Of a stretch of DNA of 64,000 nucleotides, positions 16,368-24,775 are shown in pieces. How positions within the stretch are numbered: position 1 is the first letter of the stretch; each line of letters opens with the position of its first letter. A program made the translations under genes and the position numbers. Under the pieces are notes generated by a model. It was given only the letters and a program-made list of their open reading frames with translations, was not told the origin of the DNA and did no database searches. The stretch is from an uncultured Clostridia bacterium. GTDB taxonomy: Bacteria; Bacillota; Clostridia; Christensenellales; UBA1242. The stretch lies in NCBI GenBank assembly GCA_934746715.1, contig CAKVFI010000002.1, forward strand, positions 186,001-250,000, written 5' to 3'.

Positions 16368-16736
16368 ATGATACAACCATTTTCAATTTTGAACGTGGCA
16401 GACAACTCTGGTGCCAAAAAAATTATGTGCATTCGTTGTCTTGGCGGTTCAGTTAGAAAATTTGCTAACATTGGTGATGTGATCGTTGCCTCTGTTAAAA
16501 AAGCTGATCCAGATGGCAAAGTTAAAAAAGGTGATGTTGTTATGGCAGTTATCGTTCGCACAAAACAACCTGTGCAACGTGCTGACGGCAGTGTTATCCG
16601 TTTTGATGAAAATGCTGCAGTGCTTATTGACAAACAAAAAGCAACTCGTGGTACTCGTGTATTTGGACCAATCGCAAGAGAACTTCGTGCAAAGGGATTT
16701 AGTCAAATAATTTCACTTGCACCGGAAGTATTATAG
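16368..16736 (+). CDS. rplN: 50S ribosomal protein L14
   Basis: 122 residues: MIQPFSILNVADNSGAKKIMCIRCLGG, VVMAVIVRTKQPVQRADGSVIRFDENAAVLI and RGTRVFGPIARELR. L14 contributes to inter-subunit bridges and is the docking site of the silencing factor RsfS. Full length. Confidence 0.98.
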   Translation: MIQPFSILNVADNSGAKKIMCIRCLGGSVRKFANIGDVIVASVKKADPDGKVKKGDVVMAVIVRTKQPVQRADGSVIRFDENAAVLIDKQKATRGTRVFGPIARELRAKGFSQIISLAPEVL

Positions 16737-16746
16737 GAGAAAGAAT

Positions 16747-17106
16747 ATGAAGTTAAGTGTTAAAAAAGGCGATAACGTTTTAGTGATTGCTGGCAAAGAC
16801 GCTGGCAAAACTGGTGAAGTGCTTGAAGTTAACCGCGACGATAACAAAGTTGTTGTTGCTAACGTTAATATTCAATCTCACCACAAAAAACCAAGAAGCA
16901 AAGATGACAAGGGCGGCATAATCAAGGCTGAAGGCGCTATTGATGCTTCTAATGTACAAGTTGTTTGCCCAGCGTGCAAAAAAGCAACTCGTGTTGCTCA
17001 CAACGATGTCGATGGCAAGCATGTTCGCGTTTGCAAAAAATGCGGTGCTAGTTTGGAAGTGGCAAAAAAAGCTACAAAAACAACAAAAACTAGCAAAAAA
17101 GCGTAA
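16747..17106 (+). CDS. rplX: 50S ribosomal protein L24
   Basis: 119 residues: a KOW domain (VKKGDNVLVIAGKDAGKTGEV) followed by VVVANVNIQSHHKKP and a C-terminal four-cysteine ribbon (CPACKKATRV...CKKCG), then a Lys/Thr-rich tail. ATG 16747 follows TAGGAGAAAGAAT; the longer frame from 16717 overlaps rplN and is not used. L24 starts 50S assembly. Confidence 0.96.
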   Translation: MKLSVKKGDNVLVIAGKDAGKTGEVLEVNRDDNKVVVANVNIQSHHKKPRSKDDKGGIIKAEGAIDASNVQVVCPACKKATRVAHNDVDGKHVRVCKKCGASLEVAKKATKTTKTSKKA

Positions 17107-17119
17107 AGGAGTATGACAT

Positions 17120-17677
17120 ATGGAAAAAGAAATTAATAGACGTCATGCATACTACAACGAAGTTGTTAAACCAGCAATGAAAGAAAAATTTGGTTACAAA
17201 AATGTAATGCAAATTCCTCGCATTGAAAAAATTGTTTTATCACTTCGTCTTGGTAAAGAAAAAGACAACGCAAAAAGTTTCAACACAGCTGTTGACGAAT
17301 TGAGCTTGATTGCTGGTCAAAAAGCAGTTGTTACTTATGCAAAAAAATCAGTTGCAAATTTCAAACTTCGTCAAGGTCAAAAAATTGGCGCAAAAGTTAC
17401 ACTTCGTGGTGAAAAAATGTACGAATTCTTCGACAGATTGATTTCAGTTGCATTGCCACGTGTGCGTGACTTCCAAGGTTTGAGCACAACATCATTCGAT
17501 GGTCGCGGTAACTACAGCTTTGGTGTTAAAGAACAAATCATCTTCCCAGAAATTATTTATGATAAGATTGATGCTGTTCGTGGTTTCGATATTATGTTTG
17601 TTACAACAGCAAACACAAACGAAGAAGCTAAAGAATTGTTAACTTTAATGGGCGTACCATTTAGAAAAAAGAAGTAG
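17120..17677 (+). CDS. rplE: 50S ribosomal protein L5
   Basis: 185 residues: full-length L5 with YKNVMQIPRIEKIVLSLRLG, GQKIGAKVTLRGEKMYEFFDRLI, PRVRDFQGL and FPEIIYDKIDAVRGFDI. L5 binds 5S rRNA and contacts the P-site tRNA. It follows AAAGGAGTATGACAT. Confidence 0.98.
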   Translation: MEKEINRRHAYYNEVVKPAMKEKFGYKNVMQIPRIEKIVLSLRLGKEKDNAKSFNTAVDELSLIAGQKAVVTYAKKSVANFKLRQGQKIGAKVTLRGEKMYEFFDRLISVALPRVRDFQGLSTTSFDGRGNYSFGVKEQIIFPEIIYDKIDAVRGFDIMFVTTANTNEEAKELLTLMGVPFRKKK

Positions 17678-17686
17678 GAGTGGATT

Positions 17687-17872
17687 ATGGCAAGAAAAGC
17701 AATGATAAATAAACAACAAAAACCTCAAAAGTTTACAACTCGTGAATACACACGTTGTTCTCTTTGTGGCCGTCCACACGCTGTGCTTAAAAAGTATGGT
17801 ATTTGCAGAATTTGTTTTAGAAATTTAGCAAGCAAAGGTGAAATCCCTGGCGTTAAGAAAGCTAGTTGGTAA
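17687..17872 (+). CDS. rpsZ: 30S ribosomal protein S14, zinc form
   Basis: 61 residues with CSLCGRPHAVLKKYGICRICFRNLA, the two CxxC pairs of the short zinc-binding S14 found in Gram-positive bacteria. It sits at the usual position between rplE and rpsH. Confidence 0.96.
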   Translation: MARKAMINKQQKPQKFTTREYTRCSLCGRPHAVLKKYGICRICFRNLASKGEIPGVKKASW

Positions 17873-17883
17873 AAGGAGAAATT

Positions 17884-18282
17884 ATGTTAAGTATAGACCC
17901 AATCGCAGATATGCTTACCCGTGTTCGTAATGCGAATATGGCTAGGCACGAAAGTGTGCTTGTTCCTCAATCAAAAACCAAACTTGCAATCGCTGAAATC
18001 TTGAAAAATGAAGGTTTCATTGTTGATTACAAAACAACAGCTGAAAATGGCGTTAATATGATTGAAATCACACTTAAATATGGTCCTAATGGCGAAAAAG
18101 TTATTCAAGGGCTTAAAAGAATTAGCAAACCTGGTTTGAGAATTTATGCTAACGCTGAACAATTACCACAAGTTCTTAATGGTTTAGGAATCGCAATTGT
18201 TTCAACAAGCAAAGGCATCGTTACAGATAAGGTTGCTAGAAAAATGAACGTAGGCGGCGAAGTGCTCGCTTATGTATGGTAG
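17884..18282 (+). CDS. rpsH: 30S ribosomal protein S8
   Basis: 132 residues: MLSIDPIADMLTRVRNANMARHESV at the start and the C-terminal GIAIVSTSKGIVTDKVARKMNVGGEVLAYVW. S8 binds the 16S rRNA central domain and is a translational repressor of the spc genes in E. coli. ATG 17884 follows AAAAGGAGAAATT; the earlier in-frame codon at 17866 lies inside rpsZ. Confidence 0.97.
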   Translation: MLSIDPIADMLTRVRNANMARHESVLVPQSKTKLAIAEILKNEGFIVDYKTTAENGVNMIEITLKYGPNGEKVIQGLKRISKPGLRIYANAEQLPQVLNGLGIAIVSTSKGIVTDKVARKMNVGGEVLAYVW

Positions 18283-18290
18283 GAGGGTAT

Positions 18291-18836
18291 ATGTCAAGAA
18301 TTGGTAAATTACCTATCGCTATCCCAGCAGGTGTTACTGTTGAAGTTAATGGTCATGTTGTAACAGTTAAAGGAGCAAAAGACACTTTAACTCAAGAATT
18401 TTCAAAAAATATTGCAGTTGAAGTTAAAGATGGTCACGTTTATGTTACTCGCCTTGACGAAACAACAGATAGCAATGCAAAACAAGGTTTGTATCGTCAA
18501 CTTATCCACAATATGGTTGTGGGCGTTAAAGAAGGTTACAAAAAATCTTTAACAGTTAATGGTGTTGGTTACAAACTTTCAAAACAAGGCAAAAAATTGG
18601 TTATGGGTTTGGGCTTGTCTCACCCAGTTGAAGTTGAAGAACAAGCAGGTATCACCTTTGAAGTTCCAGACAACAACACAATCCTTGTTTGTGGTGCTAA
18701 CAAAGAATTAGTTGGCGAAATCGCAGCAAAAATTCGTGCACTTCGCCCAATGGAACCATACCATGGTTATGGCATTCATTACACAAATGAACCAGTCATC
18801 TTAAAACCAGGTAAGGCTGCAGGTAAGAAAAAGTAG
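18291..18836 (+). CDS. rplF: 50S ribosomal protein L6
   Basis: 181 residues: MSRIGKLPIAIPAGVTVEV, the double L6 fold, VNGVGYKL and the conserved MEPYHGYGIHYTNEPVILKPGK end. L6 lies near the factor-binding centre. ATG 18291 follows GGTAGGAGGGTAT. Confidence 0.97.
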   Translation: MSRIGKLPIAIPAGVTVEVNGHVVTVKGAKDTLTQEFSKNIAVEVKDGHVYVTRLDETTDSNAKQGLYRQLIHNMVVGVKEGYKKSLTVNGVGYKLSKQGKKLVMGLGLSHPVEVEEQAGITFEVPDNNTILVCGANKELVGEIAAKIRALRPMEPYHGYGIHYTNEPVILKPGKAAGKKK

Positions 18837-18846
18837 GAGGTAAGTT

Positions 18847-19215
18847 ATGATTAATAAAGAAAATAAAAATGCAAAACGTGTTAAACGCCATATCAGATTA
18901 CGTCATAATTTATCTGGTACAAGCGCTTGCCCACGTCTTTGTGTGTATCGTAGTTTAAGCAACATTTACGCTCAAATCATTGATGACTCTAAGGGCGTTA
19001 CTCTTGTTGCTTGCAACACAACTCAAAAAGATATTAAAGAAAAAGTTAAAGATATGACAAACAAAGAAGCAGCTAAATTTGTTGGCGAACAAATCGCTAA
19101 ACTTGCAAAAAAAGCAAAAATCAAAACTGTTGTATTTGACCGTGGTGGATATCTTTACACAGGAAGAGTTAAAGAACTTGCTGATGGCGCTCGCGCTGGC
19201 GGCTTGGAATTTTAA
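18847..19215 (+). CDS. rplR: 50S ribosomal protein L18
   Basis: 122 residues: RVKRHIRLRHNLSGTSACPRLCVYRSLSNIYAQIIDD and FDRGGYLYTGRVKELADGARAGGLEF. L18 carries 5S rRNA into the large subunit with L5. Confidence 0.97.
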   Translation: MINKENKNAKRVKRHIRLRHNLSGTSACPRLCVYRSLSNIYAQIIDDSKGVTLVACNTTQKDIKEKVKDMTNKEAAKFVGEQIAKLAKKAKIKTVVFDRGGYLYTGRVKELADGARAGGLEF

Positions 19216-19224
19216 GGAGAGATT

Positions 19225-19752
19225 ATGGCACAACAACAAAAACGTGAATTTAGAAAACCAAGAGAAAGAGAAGAAATCAAAGACGAATTTGATAAAAAAA
19301 TGCTTGATGTTCGCCGTGTAACAAAAGTTGTTAAGGGTGGCCGTACAATGCGTTTTTCTGCTCTTGTTATCGTTGGTGACAAAAAGGGTAGAGTTGGCAT
19401 GGGCTTGGCAAAAGCTGCCGAAGTTCCTGCTGCTATTGAAAAAGCAACAAAAGCTGCTAAAAAATCTTTAATCACTGTTCCTGTAATCAATGGTACAATC
19501 CCACACGAAATTATTGGCAAATTTGCTAAAACAAGCGTTAAAATGCTTCCTTCTAAAAAGGGTAGCGGTTTGATTGCTGGTGGTGCGGCTCGTACTGTAT
19601 TTGAAATGGCAGGTTACACAGATTTAACTGCAAAAATTTATGGTTCAACTGACAAAATCAACGTTGCTAGAGCTACTTTGAATGGTCTTAAATCATTAAG
19701 AACAAAAGAACAAGTTGCTCTTCTTCGCGGTAAATCAGTTGAAGAAATTTAG
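19225..19752 (+). CDS. rpsE: 30S ribosomal protein S5
   Basis: 175 residues: VTKVVKGGRTMRFSALVIVGDKKGRVGMGLAKA, then SVKMLPSKKGSGLIAGGAARTVFEMAG. S5 affects decoding accuracy and borders the mRNA entry channel. The N-terminus is Arg/Glu-rich (KREEIKDEF-like), a common variable extension. Confidence 0.97.
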   Translation: MAQQQKREFRKPREREEIKDEFDKKMLDVRRVTKVVKGGRTMRFSALVIVGDKKGRVGMGLAKAAEVPAAIEKATKAAKKSLITVPVINGTIPHEIIGKFAKTSVKMLPSKKGSGLIAGGAARTVFEMAGYTDLTAKIYGSTDKINVARATLNGLKSLRTKEQVALLRGKSVEEI

Positions 19753-19760
19753 GAGGACTT

Positions 19761-19958
19761 ATGGCAAAAAAATCACAAAAAACCATTAAAGTTACTTATG
19801 TAAAAAGTGCTGTTGGTTACGAAAAAGGTCAAGCTAAAGTTATTGAAGCCCTTGGTTTCAAAAAACTTGGTCAAACCCGTGTCCTTCCTGACAATGATTG
19901 TATAAGAGGAAGCATCTTCAAAGTTAAACACTTGTTAAAAGTGGAAGAAGAAGCGTAA
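19761..19958 (+). CDS. rpmD: 50S ribosomal protein L30
   Basis: 65 residues: IKVTYVKSAVGYEKGQAKVIEALGFKKLGQTRVLPDNDCIRGSIFKVKHLL is the L30 pattern. It sits between rpsE and rplO as expected. Confidence 0.95.
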   Translation: MAKKSQKTIKVTYVKSAVGYEKGQAKVIEALGFKKLGQTRVLPDNDCIRGSIFKVKHLLKVEEEA

Positions 19959-19968
19959 AGGAGAGATT

Positions 19969-20415
19969 ATGTATATACACGAATTAACATACGCCGAAGG
20001 CGCTAGAACAAGCAAAAAACGTCTTGGTCGCGGTATCGGTAGTGGTATAGGTAAAACCTCTGGTAAAGGTCATAAAGGCCAAAATGCTCGTTCTGGTGGC
20101 GGTGTTCGTCCTGGATTTGAAGGTGGTCAAAACCCTTTGTACAGAAGAGTTCCTATTAAAGGATTTAGCAATGCTAAATTCAAAAAAGTTTACTCTGTTG
20201 TTAATGTTAGCGCTTTAAATATCTTTGAAGCAAACACAACTGTTGACGCTGCAAAACTTCTTGAAAGCGGTATCCTTTCAAAAATTGAAAAGGACGGCGT
20301 TAAAATTTTAGGTAATGGTGAACTTACTGTTGCTCTTAAAGTTGTTGCTAACAAATTTACAGCACAAGCTAAAGAAAAAATTACAGCACAAGGTGGCAGT
20401 GTAGAGGAGGTATAA
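19969..20415 (+). CDS. rplO: 50S ribosomal protein L15
   Basis: 148 residues: Gly/Lys/Arg-rich start with KKRLGRGIGSGIGKTSGKGHKGQNARSGG, then GFEGGQNPLYRRVPIKGF and a conserved globular end. The stop (TAA) overlaps the secY ATG by one base, implying translational coupling. Confidence 0.97.
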   Translation: MYIHELTYAEGARTSKKRLGRGIGSGIGKTSGKGHKGQNARSGGGVRPGFEGGQNPLYRRVPIKGFSNAKFKKVYSVVNVSALNIFEANTTVDAAKLLESGILSKIEKDGVKILGNGELTVALKVVANKFTAQAKEKITAQGGSVEEV

Positions 20416-21725
20416 TGTTTAAAACATTAGCTGACGCATTTAAAATTAAGGAGATAAGAAAAAAGTTAATTTTAACTATTGTCTTATTATTCATTTACCG
20501 CCTTGGTTGTTGGATCCCAGTTCCTGGTGTGGACAGCGGGGCTTATAGTAGCAATGTGGAAAACAACACTTTCCTCAGTTTGCTCAGTGCAGTAAGTGGT
20601 GGCGCGTTGAGTCAAGGTTCTTTCTTGGCACTTGGCGTTTCCCCTTATATCACATCTAGCATTATCATTCAATTGTTAAGCGCAGTTATCCCTAGCTGGC
20701 AAGCAATGGCTAAAGATGGTGGTGCAGATGGCAGAAAACGCTTGAATTTTTACACAAAAATTGCAGCGCTTATCATTGCAATTGCTCAAGCTCTTGGCAT
20801 TGCAATTGGTTTTAACACCGCAAGTTACGCTGACTTGACAGCATTTGGCAACAACAAATTTGTTTTCTACGCATTTGTTGTTACAATGTTGGTTGCTGGC
20901 GCAATGTTTACTGTTTGGCTTGGTGAAAAAATCACTGAACTTGGCATTGGCAATGGTATGTCTTTGCTCATCTTCGTTGGTATTTTGTCAAGTGCAGCAA
21001 CAACTGTTTTTGGCAACTTCCAAGATATGACAGTTGGTGGCGAAACAACTCAAAAAGCAATCTGGCGTTTGATTTTGTTTGTTGTTGTATTGGTTTTAAT
21101 CTTTGCTCTCGTTGTCTTTGTTGACGGCGGTGAAAGAAGAGTTAATGTTCAATACGCAAAACAAATGAAGGGCAGAAAAATGTATGGTGGGCAATCCACT
21201 TTCATTCCAATCAGGGTTAATGCAAACGGCGTTATGCCTATCATTTTTGCAAGCACAATCCTTTCATTCCCACAACTTATTATGTCAATCATCAACCCTA
21301 ATGCTACTGGTGGTTTCATAGGTTGGTGGAACAAATGGCTTGGTGCGGGCACATGGGTTTATGCAATTGTTTTATCACTTTTGATTTTGGCTTTTGCTTA
21401 TTTCTATGCCGCTTTGCAATTTGACACAGATCAAATTTCTCGTCAAATTCAACAAAATGGTGGTTTTATCCAAGGCATTCGTCCTGGCAAACCAACCGCG
21501 GACTATTTGGGCAATATCAACAAGAGAATTACACTTTTTGGTGCAATATTCTTGGCATTTATGGCACTTGTTCCAACATTGGTGTTCACTGGTATCGGTG
21601 CAAGTGGTATTACAAGCGCATTCAGTGCAACTGGTATGCTTATCGTAGTTTCTGTTGCTCTTGAATTTGACAAACAACTTGAAGCTCAAATGCTTGCAAG
21701 AAATTATCGTGGATTTTTGAAATAA
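20415..21725 (+). CDS. secY: Protein translocase channel subunit SecY
   Basis: 436 residues with ten predicted membrane helices. Conserved SecY segments include IYRLGCWIPVPGVD near the first helix, the plug region with LGVSPYITSSIIIQLL, GIGNGMSLLIFVGI, the cytoplasmic RRVNVQYAKQ loop that contacts ribosome and SecA, and NGGFIQGIRPGKPTADYL. SecY forms the SecYEG pore in the plasma membrane. SecG is encoded at 40894-41196. The start overlaps rplO. Confidence 0.98.
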   Translation: MFKTLADAFKIKEIRKKLILTIVLLFIYRLGCWIPVPGVDSGAYSSNVENNTFLSLLSAVSGGALSQGSFLALGVSPYITSSIIIQLLSAVIPSWQAMAKDGGADGRKRLNFYTKIAALIIAIAQALGIAIGFNTASYADLTAFGNNKFVFYAFVVTMLVAGAMFTVWLGEKITELGIGNGMSLLIFVGILSSAATTVFGNFQDMTVGGETTQKAIWRLILFVVVLVLIFALVVFVDGGERRVNVQYAKQMKGRKMYGGQSTFIPIRVNANGVMPIIFASTILSFPQLIMSIINPNATGGFIGWWNKWLGAGTWVYAIVLSLLILAFAYFYAALQFDTDQISRQIQQNGGFIQGIRPGKPTADYLGNINKRITLFGAIFLAFMALVPTLVFTGIGASGITSAFSATGMLIVVSVALEFDKQLEAQMLARNYRGFLK

Positions 21726-21761
21726 TCATTTAATATTTGGACTTATCCAATAAGAGGTTGT

Positions 21762-22379
21762 ATGAATATAGTTTTAATAGGAATACAAGGCTCTGGCAAA
21801 GGTACATTGGTTGATAACCTAAAAAGTAAGCTTGAATTTGAATTGATTTCCACTGGGCAATTGCTTCGTGATGAAATTGCAACAGGTTCTCTGCTTGGCA
21901 GGACAATTGAACAATGCATCGCTGATGGGCAACTTGTTAGCACAGACTTAGTGCTTGATGTTTTGAAAAACAAATTAAATCATATTTCAAAACCAAACGT
22001 TGTGTTTGATGGTTTTCCTAGGGAAAAAAATCAAGCAAAACGCTTAAAGCAAATTATGGACATAGATTGTGTTGTTCATTTGAACTTGAACAAGGAAGCA
22101 GCAATTGAAAGGCTGCTTGACCGCTTAACTTGCAAAAAGTGCAAAATGATAACAAAAAAATCGGCTGTTGAAAATTTGATTTGTCCAAACTGTGGTGGCG
22201 AGCTTGCCACTCGTGCGGACGACACACTTGAATCAATCAACAAGCGTTTTGATATTTATGAAAACGAAACTTATCCATTGCTTGATTTGTACAAGTCTTG
22301 GGGAGTGAATGTTGTTGATGTTGATGCAACCCAAACACCTAAACAAGTGCTTGAAAATGTTTTAAAGGTATTAAAATGA
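21762..22379 (+). CDS. adk: Adenylate kinase, zinc-LID type
   Basis: 205 residues. It interconverts ATP + AMP and 2 ADP. The P-loop is GIQGSGKGT at the N-terminus (usually GAPGAGKGT), followed by ISTGQLLRDEI, the AMP-binding FDGFPREKNQA and the LID domain with a zinc cluster (CKKCKMI...CPNCGGEL), then TRADDTLESINKRFDIYE. The ribosome site (AAGAGGTTGT) is weaker than for most neighbours. The stop overlaps the map start (ATGA). Confidence 0.95.
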   Translation: MNIVLIGIQGSGKGTLVDNLKSKLEFELISTGQLLRDEIATGSLLGRTIEQCIADGQLVSTDLVLDVLKNKLNHISKPNVVFDGFPREKNQAKRLKQIMDIDCVVHLNLNKEAAIERLLDRLTCKKCKMITKKSAVENLICPNCGGELATRADDTLESINKRFDIYENETYPLLDLYKSWGVNVVDVDATQTPKQVLENVLKVLK

Positions 22380-23122
22380 GTATAACCATTAAAAATGATG
22401 AACAAATAGAAAAAATGCGCAAGGCAGGCAAAATTTTAAGGGACACCTTAAATATGCTTGAACAATACGTATATCCTGGCCAAACCAGTTTGCGCCTTAA
22501 CGATTTGGCCTATCAATATATTAAATCCCAAGGCGCTATTCCTTCCTTCCTCGGCTACGAGGGTTTTCCGTTTACCATCTGCGCAAGTGTTAACGAGCAA
22601 GTGGTGCACGGATTTTGTAACGATCAACCTTTAATAGATGGCGACATAATCAGCATAGATTGTGGCGTCATTTATGACGGGTGGCAAAGTGATGCTGCCA
22701 GAACATTTGCTGTTGGCAACATTTCACTTGAAAAACAAAAGTTAATCAACGACACAAAGCAATCTTTTTTTGAAGGGCTTAAAGGTATCAAGGCTGGCAG
22801 TAGGCTGGGCAATATCAGCCACCAAATCCAAAAATATCTTGAAGACCGCGGATATGGCGTTGTGCGTGAGTTAACAGGGCATGGTATAGGCACTGAAATG
22901 CATGAAGACCCTTATGTGCCAAACTACGGCAAATACAATTCTGGTATTGTGCTGCAAGCAGGTATGACCTTGGCAATTGAACCAATGGTTACACTTGGCA
23001 AACGTGATGTTGTTATGGAAGACAACGATTGGACAATCTCCACTTGGGACGGACTTCCTGCTGCACATTACGAAAACACTGTTTTGATAACAAAAGATGG
23101 TGTTGAAATTCTGTCTTTATAG
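22376..23122 (+). CDS. map: Methionine aminopeptidase, type I
   Basis: 248 residues. It removes the initiator methionine from nascent proteins. The five metal ligands are visible in CGVIYDGWQSDAARTF (two Asp), ELTGHGIGTEMHEDPYVPNYG (His), AIEPMV (Glu) and the C-terminal YENTVLITKDG (Glu). The N-terminal IEKMRKAGKILRDTL is typical. It overlaps adk by 4 nt. Confidence 0.97.
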   Translation: MSITIKNDEQIEKMRKAGKILRDTLNMLEQYVYPGQTSLRLNDLAYQYIKSQGAIPSFLGYEGFPFTICASVNEQVVHGFCNDQPLIDGDIISIDCGVIYDGWQSDAARTFAVGNISLEKQKLINDTKQSFFEGLKGIKAGSRLGNISHQIQKYLEDRGYGVVRELTGHGIGTEMHEDPYVPNYGKYNSGIVLQAGMTLAIEPMVTLGKRDVVMEDNDWTISTWDGLPAAHYENTVLITKDGVEILSL

Positions 23123-23129
23123 GAGTGAT

Positions 23130-23402
23130 ATGAACAATCAATTTACTTCGGGCGACATTGTTATGTCAACTGCGGGACACGATAAAAGCCGCATATTTTT
23201 GGTGGTTTCTATTGACAAAATTGGATATCCTGTTATAATAGATGGTAGATTTCGAGTTCGTAACAAACTGAAGACTAAAAACCCAAAACACTTGGTGAAG
23301 TTGGCGCATGATGAAAGTATCTACAACAAGTTCCTTTCACCAATCGTCACCGACACTGAAATCTACAATATGCTTAAAGTATATAAAAATGTAAAGGAGT
23401 AA
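23130..23402 (+). CDS. KOW-domain RNA-binding protein, L14e-like
   Basis: 90 residues with FTSGDIVMSTAGHDKSRIFLVVSID...YPVIIDGRFRVRNKLKTKNPKHLVKL, matching the small KOW proteins of the L14e/L27e-like group that many Clostridia carry between map and infA. The likely role is rRNA binding, but the exact function is not established. ATG 23130 follows TAGGAGTGAT; a longer frame from 23097 overlaps map. It is 1 nt from infA. Confidence 0.85.
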   Translation: MNNQFTSGDIVMSTAGHDKSRIFLVVSIDKIGYPVIIDGRFRVRNKLKTKNPKHLVKLAHDESIYNKFLSPIVTDTEIYNMLKVYKNVKE

Positions 23403-23403
23403 T

Positions 23404-23625
23404 ATGTCGAAAGAAGATGTTATCGATGTAGAAGGTGAAATTGTTGATGTTTTATCAAACGGCAATTTCAAGGTTAAGATTATGAACGACCATTACATTA
23501 CTGCTTATGTTTCCGGCAAATTGCGCACAAACAAAATCCGCGTATTGCTTGGCGACAAAGTTAAAGTGGAAATGACCCCATATGATTTAACCAAAGGCAG
23601 AATTGTTTGGCGTGACAAGAACTAA
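23404..23625 (+). CDS. infA: Translation initiation factor IF-1
   Basis: 73 residues: SKEDVIDVEGEIVDVLSNGNFKVKIMNDHYITAYVSGKLRTNKIRVLLGDKVKVEMTPYDLTKGRIVWR, a full OB-fold IF-1. It blocks the A site during initiation. The usual His-Ile 'HISG' segment is replaced by YVSG. Confidence 0.97.
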   Translation: MSKEDVIDVEGEIVDVLSNGNFKVKIMNDHYITAYVSGKLRTNKIRVLLGDKVKVEMTPYDLTKGRIVWRDKN

Positions 23626-23679
23626 TCAAAACCTGACGTCTGCAAATTTTAATTTTAACTCAAAAAGGAGAAATATAGC

Positions 23680-23796
23680 ATGAAGGTGCGTCCATCTGTT
23701 AAACCAATTTGTGAAAAATGCAAGGTTATCAAACGTAATGGTAAAGTTATGGTAATCTGTTCAAAATCACCTAAACATAAACAACGTCAAGGCTAA
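23680..23796 (+). CDS. rpmJ: 50S ribosomal protein L36
   Basis: A 38-codon gene: MKVRPSVKPICEKCKVIKRN, then GKVMVICSKSPKHKQRQG. The Cys/Cys/Cys/His set (CEKC, C, H) is the zinc ribbon of the standard L36. AAAAAGGAGAAATATAGC precedes the ATG. It sits in its normal place between infA and rpsM. Confidence 0.96.
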   Translation: MKVRPSVKPICEKCKVIKRNGKVMVICSKSPKHKQRQG

Positions 23797-23990
23797 CCCT
23801 TGACTATCTTTGTTTGTAATACTATCTTACAAACTGCTAAATTTGAAAACAAGCACAACATCTCGCGGCAATTTGATGTTGTGAGAATTATAACTAATTA
23901 GATGCAATTCGTATCAAAATAAAAAAGCCATAAATTTAATGCTGTTTATGGTTTGCAAAATTTAAGCATTATTACTATTTTTTGGAGGAA
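23797..23990 (+). promoter_or_regulatory. Structured leader and possible promoter before rpsM
   Basis: About 195 nt between rpmJ and rpsM, unusually long for this cluster. It starts with TTGACT (23800-23805) 17 bp from TATCTT (23823-23828), a possible internal promoter. Three hairpins follow: GTTTGTAA/TTACAAAC (23812-23834), CACAACATC/GATGTTGTG (23854-23862 with 23875-23883) and CCATAAA/TTTATGG (23928-23934 with 23945-23951). None has a T-run, so they are not terminators. In E. coli, S4 controls this operon from an rpsM leader; a similar role here is inference. Confidence 0.55.
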
Positions 23991-23995
23991 ATAAC

Positions 23996-24364
23996 ATGGC
24001 TCGTATATCCGGTGTGGATTTACCTAATGAAAAAAGAGTTGAAATTGGTTTGACCTATATCTATGGTATTGGCAGAACAACTTCAAACAAAATCTTGGCA
24101 GAGACAGGCATCAACCCTGACACTCGTGTCAAAGACCTTACCGAAAACGATATTGCTGCAATTCGTAAATATATCGAAGCAAATTATACCGTTGAAGGTG
24201 AAAAACGCAAAGATGTTGCATTAGACATCAAAAGATTAAAAGAAATTAGATGCTATCGTGGACTTCGTCATATCGCTCATTTGCCTGTTCGTGGTCAATC
24301 AAGCAAGCAAAATGCTCGTACATGCAAAGGTCCTAAAAAGACAATAGCTAACAAGAAGAAGTAA
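23996..24364 (+). CDS. rpsM: 30S ribosomal protein S13
   Basis: 122 residues: ARISGVDLPNEKRVEIGLTYIYGIGRTTSNKIL at the start and GLRHIAHLPVRGQSSKQNARTCKGPKKT at the end. S13 forms bridges with the large subunit and contacts P-site tRNA. It has a strong TTGGAGGAAATAAC site and starts the alpha operon. Confidence 0.98.
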   Translation: MARISGVDLPNEKRVEIGLTYIYGIGRTTSNKILAETGINPDTRVKDLTENDIAAIRKYIEANYTVEGEKRKDVALDIKRLKEIRCYRGLRHIAHLPVRGQSSKQNARTCKGPKKTIANKKK

Positions 24365-24374
24365 GGAGGAATAA

Positions 24375-24767
24375 ATGGCTAACACTACTAAAAAAGTTAC
24401 AAAGAAAAAGAAATTTTTAGCCCCTAATGGTGAAGGCGAAGTGCACATTTTGGCTGGCCCAAACAACACAATCGTTTCTTTAACATGTCAAGGCAACCTT
24501 CTTGCTCAATCAAGCGCAGGCGCTCGTGGCAACCGTGGTGCTAAAAAGACAACACCATTTGCTGCTCAAGACGCTGTTGAAGCATGCTTGAAAGATGTTG
24601 CAAACTATGGTATTACAAAAGTTGCAATTTATGTCAAAGGTGCGGGCGTTGCTCGTGAATCTGCTATTCGTGCAGTTGGAACTGCTGGTCTTCAAGTTAC
24701 AATGATTAAAGACGTATCTCCAATCGCTCACAATGGTTGCAGACCACCTAAGGCTAGAAGATTATAG
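24375..24767 (+). CDS. rpsK: 30S ribosomal protein S11
   Basis: 130 residues: Lys-rich start, then GEVHILAGPNNTIVSLTCQGN, SSAGARGNRGAKKTTPFAAQ and PIAHNGCRPPKARRL. S11 lies on the platform near the E site. Confidence 0.98.
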   Translation: MANTTKKVTKKKKFLAPNGEGEVHILAGPNNTIVSLTCQGNLLAQSSAGARGNRGAKKTTPFAAQDAVEACLKDVANYGITKVAIYVKGAGVARESAIRAVGTAGLQVTMIKDVSPIAHNGCRPPKARRL

Positions 24768-24775
24768 GAGGAAAT

